Under the pieces are notes generated by a model. The model saw only the letters and a program-made list of their open reading frames with translations. It was not told the DNA's origin and did no database searches. Of a stretch of 64,000 bases of DNA, positions 9,241-18,267 are shown in pieces; the stretch's first letter is position 1, and every line of letters starts with the position of its first letter. This DNA is from Spartobacteria bacterium (GTDB lineage Bacteria > Verrucomicrobiota > Verrucomicrobiia > Chthoniobacterales > UBA10450): NCBI GenBank assembly GCA_003167365.1, contig PMTM01000022.1:31578-95577 (forward strand). The letters run 5' to 3'. Made by a program: the position numbers and the translations under genes.

Positions 9241-10479
9241 CTAAAAGGTCACGTCTACACCGGCGAAAATGCGATTGCGGGAATACTCAAAAGAAGAAAT
9301 ACCGGAGATAACATCCGTATAGTCATAGCCAGCTTGGATCGCGAAATAACGGGTGATGGCGTAACGAACCGAAAGGGCAAGATCAAAAGAGTCTTCGTTA
9401 AATCCCGGACTGATGGTTGAAGGAGCATTGACTGCGTCATACACCTCATGCGCGTAGTAGGCCGCGAGCGAGCCGGTAATGCGCGCCGTGAAGTCGTGTT
9501 TTAACGTCAAGCCGGTGCGGAAAGTGGTCCGGCTCGGATTTAGCAAGACATCCGGTTCCTCAATCGCGTAGCGATTCGTCCAACCCAGCGACGTGTTCTT
9601 GCCCAGATTGTAGTTGAGCGTGCCTTCAAAATAGGGCGAGCTGAGATCCCCACCGGTCTCATAACTGCGGAATTCCGCGCCACCGCGAAAGGACATATTA
9701 AGCTGCGGACTGAAATTGTGATCGAACCCTGCAAGGACAAAGTGAGTGGTCGAATCGCGACTAATGTCGTCATAGGAGACGATTTCATATCGATACTCAG
9801 CCACAACCGTCGTGGTCGGCCAAAGCAGGAACCGAAATTCATTTCCAAAAGTATTTTCGATTCGATCTTCAAAGATACCTACCGCGCTGTTGTCATAGTG
9901 AAGCGCGCCAAGCGTATAGCTGGTTGCGGTGGAAAAGCGAGGGGTCCACTGGTAAGAGACCGTGAACTTATCGTTTGTGTAAAAGTAATTTCCGCTCCGC
10001 CGGTCTAATCCGAGAGCGAGGCTGAAGTCCGGCTCTTGCTGGTAGGTCGCGTAGACCACCGCGCTAAGAGTCAGGCGAGGCGTAGCCTTGTGCGTGAGCG
10101 AGAAGCTAACGTTAAAATTAGTATCGTAATCATCGCCGGAAACGGGTTTCAAATAATACGTCACGCCGGCGCCTGCATTGAGGTCGAATCGCGTGCGAGG
10201 ACTGCCGAACGAGTATGACGCCGAGATCCCCGTGTTTGTAAACCACGACGCTTGGCGGTTGAGCTTACTCGTTGAAAGATTATCATCGTAACCGTCGCGG
10301 ACTGAAACCGTGACTAGGAATGGCGGCCCGGAGAAAATTCCCGTACCATTCTCCCCGCCTCCGGTACCCGCGGCTAAGGGTCCTCCTCCTTCGGAGCGCA
10401 TCGCCGGCAGGACAGTGAGGAACGAGAGAAACGCGAGGAACAAGAGCCCTATCCTCGGTGCATAAGTCGTTCTCATCAT
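9241..10479 (-). CDS. Outer-membrane beta-barrel protein of the exopolysaccharide cluster
   Basis: 412 residues with a signal peptide. A long series of alternating amphipathic strands rich in Tyr, Thr and Asn ends in a terminal Phe (FAGVDVTF), as in outer-membrane barrels. It resembles the putative beta-barrel porin family found in exopolysaccharide loci (EpsL-like). It lies 69 bp upstream of the Wzc-like gene on the same strand, so a role in polymer passage through the outer membrane is likely but inferred from context. Confidence 0.75.
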   Translation of the reverse strand: MMRTTYAPRIGLLFLAFLSFLTVLPAMRSEGGGPLAAGTGGGENGTGIFSGPPFLVTVSVRDGYDDNLSTSKLNRQASWFTNTGISASYSFGSPRTRFDLNAGAGVTYYLKPVSGDDYDTNFNVSFSLTHKATPRLTLSAVVYATYQQEPDFSLALGLDRRSGNYFYTNDKFTVSYQWTPRFSTATSYTLGALHYDNSAVGIFEDRIENTFGNEFRFLLWPTTTVVAEYRYEIVSYDDISRDSTTHFVLAGFDHNFSPQLNMSFRGGAEFRSYETGGDLSSPYFEGTLNYNLGKNTSLGWTNRYAIEEPDVLLNPSRTTFRTGLTLKHDFTARITGSLAAYYAHEVYDAVNAPSTISPGFNEDSFDLALSVRYAITRYFAIQAGYDYTDVISGISSFEYSRNRIFAGVDVTF

Positions 10480-10627
10480 ACCTTTGTTACGTTCCCGGCG
10501 CAGCGGCTAAACTCTGCCTGGGCGCATTGAATGGGATGCCGAGGTTAAACAAGTTGCCCCCTGGGCGGCAATGTTTTTTTTGCAATTTTCATAATGAGCC
10601 GCATTTGGACTAACGCGGGGACGGGAA

Positions 10628-12466
10628 TCATGACTTGGGTGCCAGATCAGGTTGTTCTTTCTTAGTTGGCGTAATATCAGATGTCCGCCATCGCTCGAGA
10701 TGGGCCTGATAATATTGTTTGGCCGATGTTGAATTTGGATCGAGATCCAGCGCTTGGTCGTACATCCATTCAGCTTCACTGAATCTTCCCAGACCGTCGT
10801 AAGTAAAAGCTAACTCAAGCGCGTAGGTTTCATCGAGTGGCGCAAGTTTGCGCGCCTCCTCGTAAGGGGAAAGCGCCGCCCGATAAAAAGAGGCGCGCGC
10901 CGCAGAGTCGGCTTGGTCGCCAGCCAAGACACGGGCCCGGCCCAAGTAATAAAAGAGATTCGGATTCTGTTTTTCGTGTTCAATTCCCTTGAGCGCAAAA
11001 GCGATGGCCGATAGAGATCGATACTCTCGCAATGCCACGCGTGCCCGTTCCCCGTAATACTCGCCGGCAGCAAGCTGCCAAACCCGCACACCTAGGATCA
11101 AACCCAGCGCGAACAAAAGGAGGCGCCAAAAAACCATCCTCGACATCGGCTTCGTGTCGATGTTGTCGCGGGACAACCCAGGGTTGGCCAGAATTCCGAA
11201 GACGAAGCTCATCAAGAGAACGTTGGCCGGGATGTGCAGATTGAAGTCAAAGATCGAATGCACCAGATACGCGCCAACTGCGCCGAGCGCTCCGGCATTC
11301 AACGCCATCGTGTTACTCGCCAAGCGATGCGAAAGAGCAATCCGTTTCGGTCCCAGCCGACGGGCATTGATCCACCCATAACGCAGGTGCAACACGAGAA
11401 AGATCGCGAAAGTTCCAGCGCCGATTATTCCATAATCGCTGAGAAGCTGAAGGTAATCGTTGTGCACGTAGATCGGGTCGCGCTGCACTTGTTCCGTGCG
11501 AAATCTGCGGCCGTAAAATTGGTAGGTGCGGCTTCCCGTGCCGAGCAACGGATCTAGTTTCCATTGTTGAATGGCGGCCCGCCAAAGATCGAGACGCATG
11601 TTTTTATCATCGAGAACGTTTTTCGCTCGCTCACTCAGATCGTCACTCTGGTGGATCAACAAAGTTCCTGCAGCCAACGCCAGCACTGCCGCGGCCAATC
11701 CTGCACCGCCGATCCTGACCAACAAATTCGCGCCAGTCGCGCGCAAGATCGAAATGCTTAGAATGGTGAAGATGAGAACACTCCCGGCCACGCTCAAATA
11801 ACCGCCGCGGCTTCCGGTTAAAATGATTCCCGCATAACAGGCCGCGGTTGAATACCCGACGAGTAGTTTCGCCCACACGGGCCAGCGACCCCAGCAAATC
11901 ATGCTAAGACCGAAAATGCCCAGCACCTCCAACAAACCGGCGAGATGATTTGGGCAAATATAAAATCCGCTGGCGCGGCGGCCATAATCAAACCGCTGCA
12001 AAAATGAAACCGGCATGAAATTGTTGCCGCTGCTGAATTGGATCACTCCAACCAAGACATGGGCGAGCGCCGCCGCGAGCAAGCAGGCGAAGATCGACAT
12101 GCGGGCTCTTGCCGAAGTGAAAACGCACGCCGTAAAAAAATAGACGATCAGGCCGCCCAAGACGGAATAGATGTCAAACCTGGCCAAATAGGGCGCCGGC
12201 GATGTGGCCGCGCGAAGCTCGATGTAGCCAAAAAAAAGAACCGCGCTCCATAAACACAGCTGGTTAGGCAACGATTTGGCGCTGCGGAGCGAACCCAATG
12301 CAAGCAGCGCAATCGCCGCAAGAAGCGTGTAGGCCGGTAAGGCAAAAAGCAACCGTGTTCCGCCAATCAGCGCCTGAATCGACACGAGTGCCACCACCAG
12401 CAAAATGGCCGAGAGAATCTCAGTCCCGCGACTCAAGCGCGAAGCGATGTTGGCGAGCGTACTCAT
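10628..12466 (-). CDS. O-antigen ligase/Wzy-like membrane protein with C-terminal TPR
   Basis: 612 residues from the ATG at 12466. An in-frame TTG at 12541 would add 25 polar residues that run into a terminator hairpin, so it is less likely. About ten or more membrane helices carry a Wzy/WaaL-type core, with the large periplasmic loop motif LLGTGSRTYQF and the following YVHNDYLQLLSDYG. The last 130 residues look like tetratricopeptide repeats (YDGLGRFSEAEWMYDQAL). It probably polymerises or ligates the polysaccharide exported by the neighbouring genes. One copy of the 10-mer AAGATCGACA lies 34-43 bp upstream of the ATG. Confidence 0.82.
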   Translation of the reverse strand: MSTLANIASRLSRGTEILSAILLVVALVSIQALIGGTRLLFALPAYTLLAAIALLALGSLRSAKSLPNQLCLWSAVLFFGYIELRAATSPAPYLARFDIYSVLGGLIVYFFTACVFTSARARMSIFACLLAAALAHVLVGVIQFSSGNNFMPVSFLQRFDYGRRASGFYICPNHLAGLLEVLGIFGLSMICWGRWPVWAKLLVGYSTAACYAGIILTGSRGGYLSVAGSVLIFTILSISILRATGANLLVRIGGAGLAAAVLALAAGTLLIHQSDDLSERAKNVLDDKNMRLDLWRAAIQQWKLDPLLGTGSRTYQFYGRRFRTEQVQRDPIYVHNDYLQLLSDYGIIGAGTFAIFLVLHLRYGWINARRLGPKRIALSHRLASNTMALNAGALGAVGAYLVHSIFDFNLHIPANVLLMSFVFGILANPGLSRDNIDTKPMSRMVFWRLLLFALGLILGVRVWQLAAGEYYGERARVALREYRSLSAIAFALKGIEHEKQNPNLFYYLGRARVLAGDQADSAARASFYRAALSPYEEARKLAPLDETYALELAFTYDGLGRFSEAEWMYDQALDLDPNSTSAKQYYQAHLERWRTSDITPTKKEQPDLAPKS

Positions 12467-12540
12467 GAGAAGTGAATCCGATTTCGAGTTTGTTTGTGTA
12501 AGATCGACATCATCATTTTGAGCCGCAGCACTCGAAAACA

Positions 12541-12576
12541 AAAATGCCGTTGCCTTTGGTTTGGCAACGGCATTTT
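12541..12576 (-). terminator. Strong hairpin terminator
   Basis: AAAATGCCGTTGCC (12541-12554) and GGCAACGGCATTTT (12563-12576) form a perfect 14-bp stem around an 8-base loop with A/T-rich ends. It lies 15 bp beyond the stop of the upstream minus-strand gene and before the ligase gene, so it separates the two transcription units. Confidence 0.85.
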
Positions 12577-12591
12577 GAATCTAAACTCTAT

Positions 12592-13284
12592 TTATTTATT
12601 GGTTGTGCTAGTAACCTGGCAAGCACCGGCAGTGTCACCTCGATGGGTCGTCAAATAACTGGCCATATCGTCGCAGGCGATCTGAACGTTCTCGCCGTTG
12701 TGACACACGACACATGTGTTCCCGGCCGCCGCTCCGCCACCCACCGAACCTGGAGGCGGATTGATATTTGACGGCGCATCCGCGAACGCACTACCACCGG
12801 AGAGTAATCCTTGCAGCGAATCCCGGCATTCAGGCGAACAGTCTGAAACCAACTCAATAAGTTGATTGGCCGAATCCGGATCGGCCTTGATCCAGTCGCG
12901 CACGACATCCGTCACCCAGTTGCAATCGAGCTCACGTTTTTCCTTCAGGCATCGGATCGTCATGCATAAAATATCGCCTTGAAGATTTTTTCTGGCGCCG
13001 GCAACCGTTCTGATGATCAATGGAGCTTCTTTTGGCGATTGCTTGACGGCCTTGCAGACGGCCTCGAGCAGCTGAGCATCTGACGCGGTCGCAATCGTTT
13101 TTCCTTGCGGAAGCTTCGCTTGAATCATTTCCACGGGCGTGAGTTTCGCCTGGCCATGCGCCATCGGCGTCGAAGCTATCCAGAAACCGGAACCAAGCGC
13201 TATTCCGACAAAAAGAACAAGCGCCGTCTTGAGAACCTCTGTAGAGAACCGCCTTTCAGTACAAAGCGCGACCAGTTTCTTCAT
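12592..13284 (-). CDS. Secreted or membrane-anchored protein with one c-type heme motif
   Basis: 230 residues with an N-terminal membrane segment (residues about 17-38, ALVLFVGIALGSGFWIA). The middle is helical and Cys-rich (CMTIRCLKEK, DCSPECRDS). A Gly/Ala/Pro-rich linker precedes CVVCH, the CxxCH signature for covalent heme attachment, near the C-terminus. No axial-ligand motif is obvious. I do not recognise the family. It sits between tRNA-Gly and the polysaccharide cluster and has its own terminator. Confidence 0.6.
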   Translation of the reverse strand: MKKLVALCTERRFSTEVLKTALVLFVGIALGSGFWIASTPMAHGQAKLTPVEMIQAKLPQGKTIATASDAQLLEAVCKAVKQSPKEAPLIIRTVAGARKNLQGDILCMTIRCLKEKRELDCNWVTDVVRDWIKADPDSANQLIELVSDCSPECRDSLQGLLSGGSAFADAPSNINPPPGSVGGGAAAGNTCVVCHNGENVQIACDDMASYLTTHRGDTAGACQVTSTTNK

Positions 13285-13370
13285 AAGCGACCCTTACCAA
13301 AAGGGAACGTTATTCTTACTGCAGCGCAACATTTTGGGTCAAGACAAATCCCTTGAGCTCTGCCGCCAAT

Positions 13371-13441
13371 AGCGGGCAACGGGAATCGAACCCGCATGGC
13401 CAGCTTGGAAGGCTGGAACTTTACCATTAAGCTATGCCCGC
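13371..13441 (-). tRNA. tRNA-Gly (anticodon TCC)
   Basis: Read on the minus strand, the 7-bp acceptor stem GCGGGCA/TGCCCGC, the D-arm TAGCTTAATGGTAAA, the anticodon loop CTTCCAA with TCC, and the T-arm GGTTCGATTCC form a complete 71-nt cloverleaf. No CCA is encoded. Confidence 0.95.
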
Positions 13442-13608
13442 GCGAAAAGGCGCAACTACGTTTGCTCGATGAAGCTGAAAAGCCAAGTGGTTTCGGACTA
13501 TTCTCGCGAGATCGAGTATTTCCTGTGCTCGCTCGAGGAGCGTTGGAATCGCGGCTAACCAGAAAGCGCCGCTTGAACCTTTGGACCCGCTCCGGCTGTT
13601 TCTTTATC

Positions 13609-14292
13609 TCAGCCCGCTCTTCGTTTTCGACGCCGAATCTCAGCTACAATAGGCACCAGCCCGAGCGCAAGCAAAACTGTTGTGCCGCTTTCAGGAACTT
13701 CGTGGAACGATTGCGTAACTTCAGAAATAGTAACGAAGCCGCTGTTGACTACGCCAAAACCGATGTCTTTGGTTACGTCCAGAATGGATTGAGGAGGGTT
13801 GATGTTGAGGTTGTCACCTGGTTCTGCGAATGGATCGCTAAGATCATTAGCGTCCAGGTGGCTGTTGGCGACCAGATTCCCATTAGAATCCCTCACGGTT
13901 TCATCTATGGAAAGAAACGCTGCACTCTGCGGCTGCGCACTGCCCGTATAAAATTGGTCGATCATACCGATCTGCCCAGAGGTCGCCGTTACCCTGTAGT
14001 TGAGCAAAAGATCTGCGGTAGCAGGACCGCCGCTTACGAGACTCATATTTCCTGCCCAAGTCAGGTAATACACTCCACCCGAGAAAGACGCAGTTACTTG
14101 AATTTGAGACGGATCAAAGGTAGTCAAGCCACTGGCCAGATAGTCGAAATTGCCGAAGGTTTCGTCACCGATTGTGAGCGTTCCTGCAGTGCTCATAAGG
14201 TGCTGTAAATTATCCGTTGTGGCGGCGCTAGCCTCGCTTGCAAACACGACCACCGCCATCGCGGCGACCAAATACATGGGGAGCTTCTTCAT
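13609..14292 (-). CDS. VPDSG/PEP-CTERM-type exported protein
   Basis: 227 residues from the ATG at 14292, which opens a clear signal peptide (MKKLPMYLVAAMAVVVFASEASA); an upstream in-frame start would add 18 charged residues. The body is a beta-rich extracellular domain. The C-terminus is VPESG, then the hydrophobic stretch TTVLLALGLVPIVA and the basic RRRKRRAG. This is the tripartite sorting tail of VPDSG-CTERM proteins, which exosortase-type enzymes process in Verrucomicrobia. No exosortase gene is in the window. The specific role is unknown. Confidence 0.8.
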   Translation of the reverse strand: MKKLPMYLVAAMAVVVFASEASAATTDNLQHLMSTAGTLTIGDETFGNFDYLASGLTTFDPSQIQVTASFSGGVYYLTWAGNMSLVSGGPATADLLLNYRVTATSGQIGMIDQFYTGSAQPQSAAFLSIDETVRDSNGNLVANSHLDANDLSDPFAEPGDNLNINPPQSILDVTKDIGFGVVNSGFVTISEVTQSFHEVPESGTTVLLALGLVPIVAEIRRRKRRAG

Positions 14293-14502
14293 GGTTCTCG
14301 GGGCGTTACTGGTTTTTCTTTCCGCCTTTATGGGTTCATTTGCCACCGGAGGTCAATAAAAAAAGTAATTATTTTCGAGGCGATGGCACCATTAATCTGC
14401 TGTCGGCGGCCATTTAATCGGTAAGCATTTTCCTTTTCCCTCGCAAGGATGCTCGATTCGCCTGCTTGCTTTTGAGCTTGATGCGACGTAGCAACTCAAC
14501 GT

Positions 14503-15195
14503 ATGAATTTTATCTGTGTCTCGCTCTTCATCGGTGCGAGTTGGCTCGCTTCGGCCCGCGCTGATCTCACTATTGTGCAAAAAGAGGAAGGCGTCGGTCC
14601 GGTCAGCGAAGTGACCATGAAGATCAAGGGCGACAAGGCACGGGTCGATGTTAATCCGAAGATGACGGCGATCATCGATGGAAAAACCGGCGAAATGATT
14701 AACTTGATGCACGATCAGAAAGTCGTCATGCGCATGTCGGCTGAGAAAATGAAGGCTGCTATGGAAATGGCCCGCCAATTCAGCGGCAAAGACGAGAAGA
14801 AGGAAACTGGCGAGAAACCGAAGTTCGCGTCCTCCGGCAAGAAAGAAGTCATCAACGGTTACGATACGGAAGAGTACATTTACGAGACGCCGCAATTCAA
14901 AGCCAGTTACTGGATCGCCTCGAAATATCCGGATGGCGCCGCCATTCTCAAACAATTGCAATCCGTTAATCCGGCAATTTGGAGAACGTCCAATACGCAA
15001 ATGCCGGACTATCGGGATTTCCCAGGTCTGCCGATCAAGACGGTCATCTCCTCCGGAGGAAATCAGATCACGACGACACTCGCGTCGGTGAAGCAAGATC
15101 GATTGAGTGACGACGATTTCGCGGTCCCAAAGGATTACCAGGAAATGAAACTGCCGGACATGAGTGGACTGCAAGGCGCTTCGCCGAAGCCCTAG
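14503..15195 (+). CDS. Periplasmic DUF4412-like protein
   Basis: 230 residues with a signal peptide cleaved after about residue 20 (ASARA). The mature part resembles DUF4412: VTMKIKGDKARVDVNPKM followed by IDGKTGEMINLMHDQK, a Lys/Met-rich helix, and a second half with INGYDTEEYIYE. A possible fold is the lipoprotein-carrier-like half barrel. The gene lies 9 bp upstream of maf on the same strand. Function unknown. Confidence 0.7.
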   Translation: MNFICVSLFIGASWLASARADLTIVQKEEGVGPVSEVTMKIKGDKARVDVNPKMTAIIDGKTGEMINLMHDQKVVMRMSAEKMKAAMEMARQFSGKDEKKETGEKPKFASSGKKEVINGYDTEEYIYETPQFKASYWIASKYPDGAAILKQLQSVNPAIWRTSNTQMPDYRDFPGLPIKTVISSGGNQITTTLASVKQDRLSDDDFAVPKDYQEMKLPDMSGLQGASPKP

Positions 15196-15204
15196 CTTGG
15201 GCTA

Positions 15205-15795
15205 GTGCGCTCGTCGTTCATACTCGCATCGCATTCGCCGCGCCGGCGTGAGTTGTTGGCGGCGGCAGGTTTCGAATTCGAAACTTTATCGGCCGGCGTT
15301 GTCGAAAAATTTGATGCTCATCTTACGCTGCGCGAGATGACCTTGTTCAACGCGCTTCGCAAAGGAGCGTGCGCCGCACGGCTTCATCCCGAGTCAGTCG
15401 TTCTTGCTGCCGACACGCTCGTGGCGCTCGATGGCGAAGTTATCGGCAAGCCAAGCGACTCGAAGCATGCCGCGCAAATTCTTCAACGGCTAAGCGGGCG
15501 CACCCACGAAGTTTGCTCTGCCGTCTTTATTTCTCATCTCGCCGCTGCAAGATCGACATGCTTTCATGAAATCTCGCGAGTCCGTTTCCGCCGATTGAGC
15601 CGAAAAGAGATCGACAATTATTTCGCGAAGGTGAACCCGCTCGATAAAGCGGGCGCGTACGGAGCGCAGGGGCACGGCGCGGAGATCATCGCGCGAATCG
15701 ACGGTTCCTTTACAAACGTTGTCGGTTTGCCGATGGAAAAAACAATCCGCGCGCTCCGAAAGTTTGGCATCGAGCCGCGTGCAACCCCTAACTGA
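15205..15795 (+). CDS. maf: Maf-like nucleoside triphosphate pyrophosphatase
   Basis: 196 residues with a GTG start. Maf hydrolyses non-canonical or modified NTPs, usually dTTP/UTP or m7GTP. The N-terminal LASHSPRRRELL loop is the family signature, ESVVLAADTLVALDG carries the catalytic Asp, and INPLDKAGAYGAQG-like sequence appears as NPLDKAGAYGAQG. It shares an operon with the DUF4412 gene and overlaps the 3' end of the convergent DUF2127 gene by 8 bp. Confidence 0.93.
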   Translation: MRSSFILASHSPRRRELLAAAGFEFETLSAGVVEKFDAHLTLREMTLFNALRKGACAARLHPESVVLAADTLVALDGEVIGKPSDSKHAAQILQRLSGRTHEVCSAVFISHLAAARSTCFHEISRVRFRRLSRKEIDNYFAKVNPLDKAGAYGAQGHGAEIIARIDGSFTNVVGLPMEKTIRALRKFGIEPRATPN

Positions 15796-16324
15796 TCTCC
15801 GCAACTTCGCGCTCGACCGGCGCAGGCGGATGGTTCGGTTTGCGTCGCAAGACAAGGTAGAGGAACCAAACAATGAAACAATTGACGGCAAGAACCACAG
15901 CCGCGCCCAAACTCGGCTTGACCGAGAGATGAAGTATCTCGAACGGAATTAAAGCCGCCGTTGCGAAGATCATCAGCAGCTCGGCCCAACGCTTTTGCAA
16001 GTACACTCCGATGCCTTCGGTAAACAAGACCGCGGAATAAAAAAGCGCGAGCAAACCAGTAGCGCGCAAGTGGCCGGCGATGAGCGCATGCTGCAGTTGG
16101 TTCAATAGATAATGCAGCGTCTTGCTGTGCACGACGAGCAGCTCATCATCGGCCCAACCCGAGATTGCGTCCGTCCAACGCGTTCGGCTGTTCAAAAATA
16201 TGAGCGAAATTCCCAGGCTGAGTAGAAACAGTCCCTTAAGAATTTTAAAAACAGCGATGAGTTTGAGATAACGAACGCGGTACGGTCGCTGCAGGATTTT
16301 TGGAACAGCGGCCGGATCGCTCAT
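15788..16324 (-). CDS. DUF2127-type membrane protein
   Basis: 178 residues from the ATG at 16324. The reading frame extends upstream, but that part overlaps the opposite-frame VOC gene and looks non-coding. Four hydrophobic segments (LIAVFKILKGLFLLSLGISLIF, ATGLLALFYSAVLFT, LLMIFATAALIPFEIL and LAVNCFIVWFLYLVL) and the motif GIGVYLQKRWAELL match the DUF2127 family of small membrane proteins. Function unknown. Confidence 0.75.
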   Translation of the reverse strand: MSDPAAVPKILQRPYRVRYLKLIAVFKILKGLFLLSLGISLIFLNSRTRWTDAISGWADDELLVVHSKTLHYLLNQLQHALIAGHLRATGLLALFYSAVLFTEGIGVYLQKRWAELLMIFATAALIPFEILHLSVKPSLGAAVVLAVNCFIVWFLYLVLRRKPNHPPAPVEREVAEIS

Positions 16325-16349
16325 CTTCGGATTCTTCGCCGATGCTGCG

Positions 16350-16755
16350 TTACTTCGCAACGATTGGGTGTTCACGACAACAGATTTCGAGTTTGTTGCC
16401 GTCGGGATCTTCAAAGAAAAGCGCGTAATATCCAGGGCTGTAATCGGCGCAGACTTCCGGTCCCTCCAGATTTTTCCCGCCAATTTCGCGGACGAGCCTG
16501 GCGATGCGATCGACCTCTTCACGCGTGTGCGCCCAAAAAGCGATTCGCGTGCCGTTCGGTTGGTGATCTCGATCCTCCGTGAAGCCGAAAAATTCCGAAG
16601 GCCTTGTCGCGTCCGGTCGCGTAGAACGTGCCCCAATCAGAATCGGAACGGTCGCAGGTAAATCCAAGCTCCGGCAAGAGTTTGCGATAAAACTTGAACG
16701 CCACGGCAAGGTCTTTCACTCGCAAATCAATGTGATCAAGATGTCGCGTTTTCAT
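16350..16755 (-). pseudogene. VOC (glyoxalase-fold) protein, frameshifted
   Basis: Two overlapping minus-strand frames together make one vicinal-oxygen-chelate protein of about 134 residues. The N-terminal half is MKTRHLDHIDLRVKDLAVA and continues to GTFYATGRDKA. The C-terminal half runs from SEFFGFTEDRD through PGYYALFFEDPDGNKLEIC. The frame must shift by one base near 16598, where removing a single A of the plus-strand GAAGG restores a continuous protein. Metal-ligand positions are visible in both halves (His in HIDLRV, Glu in KLEIC). It is either a recent pseudogene or an assembly or sequencing error. Confidence 0.7.
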
Positions 16756-17173
16756 TTCTAGTTTCCGATTTTCTATTCGTTCGTCGAATCATCAATTTCA
16801 ATCCCGACCAGGTTTCATCGACCGCGCACACCTTGGTGTCGACGAATCCCAGCGGTAAGGCAACGTCGCGAATGACATCCTCGGTGACATCGCTGGCAAT
16901 GCCGGCAGATTTCTTCGGCCACGAAACCCACAGTGTCCCTGAATCGGCGAGTTTCGCACGAAATCGAGCCAGTTGTTTTTCCAATTCGGCGCGGCGTTTG
17001 GTGAAAAAGTGAATGAAGTTCGCATCTGCGCCGGCTCGAGTTGCGAACCGCACATCGCTTGCAAATTTGCCCAGCAATTTCTGGTAATCGGCGGGCGCAT
17101 TGATCAGAACCACGGTCGCACCGGGCTTGATCCCAAGTTTCTGCGCGAGAGGAGTTCCCGAGTAGCCGGCCAT
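16736..17173 (-). CDS. DUF3052 family protein
   Basis: 145 residues from the ATG at 17173, chosen because the family begins AGYSGTPLAQKLGIKPG; the longer frame adds 24 unlikely residues. It has a compact Rossmann-like pattern (VVLINAPADYQKLL, then GTLWVSWPKKSAG and DVTEDVIRDVALPLGFVDTKVCAVDETWSGLKL). DUF3052 proteins are cytoplasmic and of unknown function. The 3' end overlaps the start of the VOC gene by 20 bp. Confidence 0.8.
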   Translation of the reverse strand: MAGYSGTPLAQKLGIKPGATVVLINAPADYQKLLGKFASDVRFATRAGADANFIHFFTKRRAELEKQLARFRAKLADSGTLWVSWPKKSAGIASDVTEDVIRDVALPLGFVDTKVCAVDETWSGLKLMIRRTNRKSETRNENATS

Positions 17174-17239
17174 TTTGAAATAAAGCAAAGGCGCAATCGC
17201 TTGCGAAAGACAGTTAAATCCCGTTTCATAACGACAGTC

Positions 17240-18100
17240 TTGCAAGCAAAGATCGACAAGTGCCTTCGAACCAGTGCGTTCATCGCATTGTTAATCTTGA
17301 TGGCGAGCTGCGGCGCTAGGCGCGAAGCGGTTTCCGGCACGATAGAAGTTGATGAAGTGCATGTCGGTCCACGGTCGGGAGGTCGCGTTGAAAAGCTCTT
17401 CGCGCAGGAGGGCGATAAATTGCGGACCGGACAACCAATCGTCCAGTTGGAAGCATCGGAGTTGCTGGCGCGACGCGATCTCGCCGCGGCGCAGATCAAT
17501 ACCGCCATTCACGACGCCGACGCGCAAGCCGCGCAGCTCGACTTCCTGCGTGACGACGCAAAGCGCCAGCAGGATTTGCTCAAACGTAAAGTAGTTTCAC
17601 CGAGTGATGCAGAGCGCGCAGTGAGTGCGGGTAGGGCGCAGGAAAAGAACGTCGAGGCTGCACGAATGCGCGTGGTTCAGGCGCGCGCTCAACTCGCCGA
17701 CATCGACGCGCAATTGGCCGAGATGCAAGTCGTCGCGCCCACTGATTCCGTTTTGGAAGTGTTGAGCGTGAAGGTTGGTGACGTGCTGCCAGCCAATCGT
17801 GAAGTGGCCACGCTGCTTCTCCCGCAACATTTGTGGGTCAGGGTATTTGTTCCGGAACCTTGGCTCGGTCTGATCAAGGTCGGCGATCACGTCCGCGTTC
17901 GGGTCGATTCTTTTCCTGGCAAAGATTTCGACGGCACGGTAGAGCAGGTGAATCGCCAGGCTGAATTCACGCCGCGCAATGTGCAAACGGTCGAGGACAG
18001 AATTCGCCAGGTCTTTGGCGTCAAGATCCGCTTGCCGAATAACGACGACAAATTGCGCGCCGGGATGGCGGCCGACGCTTATTTTCCGAATGTGAAATGA
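17240..18100 (+). CDS. HlyD/RND-type periplasmic adaptor, lipoprotein
   Basis: About 286 residues. The start is uncertain: the frame is open further upstream, and a TTG at 17240 precedes a lipoprotein signal (ALLILMASCG). The mature protein has a biotinyl-lipoyl-like segment (GTIEVDEVHVGPRSGGRVEKLFAQEGDKLRTGQPIVQLE), a long coiled-coil hairpin, and a beta-barrel region (DHVRVRVDSFPGKDFDGTVEQV). It is the adaptor of the ABC efflux set formed with the two following genes, as in YbhG-YbhF-YbhS/R systems. A copy of AAGATCGACA (17249) falls at the putative N-terminus. Confidence 0.82.
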   Translation: MQAKIDKCLRTSAFIALLILMASCGARREAVSGTIEVDEVHVGPRSGGRVEKLFAQEGDKLRTGQPIVQLEASELLARRDLAAAQINTAIHDADAQAAQLDFLRDDAKRQQDLLKRKVVSPSDAERAVSAGRAQEKNVEAARMRVVQARAQLADIDAQLAEMQVVAPTDSVLEVLSVKVGDVLPANREVATLLLPQHLWVRVFVPEPWLGLIKVGDHVRVRVDSFPGKDFDGTVEQVNRQAEFTPRNVQTVEDRIRQVFGVKIRLPNNDDKLRAGMAADAYFPNVK

Positions 18101-18118
18101 GGGCCGTGCTCACAAGCC

Positions 18119-18234
18119 TGTCATCCCGAACGGAAGTGAGGGATCTCACATAATATGCTGGCGCCCGCGAGCGATCAGTTGTGTGATTATTCACCCTGTG
18201 AGAGGTCCCTCGCCGTCTGCGCGACTCGGGATGA
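18119..18234. repeat. Palindromic dispersed repeat (REP-like)
   Basis: The left arm starts TGTCATCCCGAACGG and the right arm ends ACTCGGGATGAC, a diverged copy of the element at 3307-3415. It fills most of the gap between the adaptor and the ATPase gene. Confidence 0.75.
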
Positions 18235-18267
18235 CCGCGTAAGTAATTTTCTGTTTTCGTAATTCTC

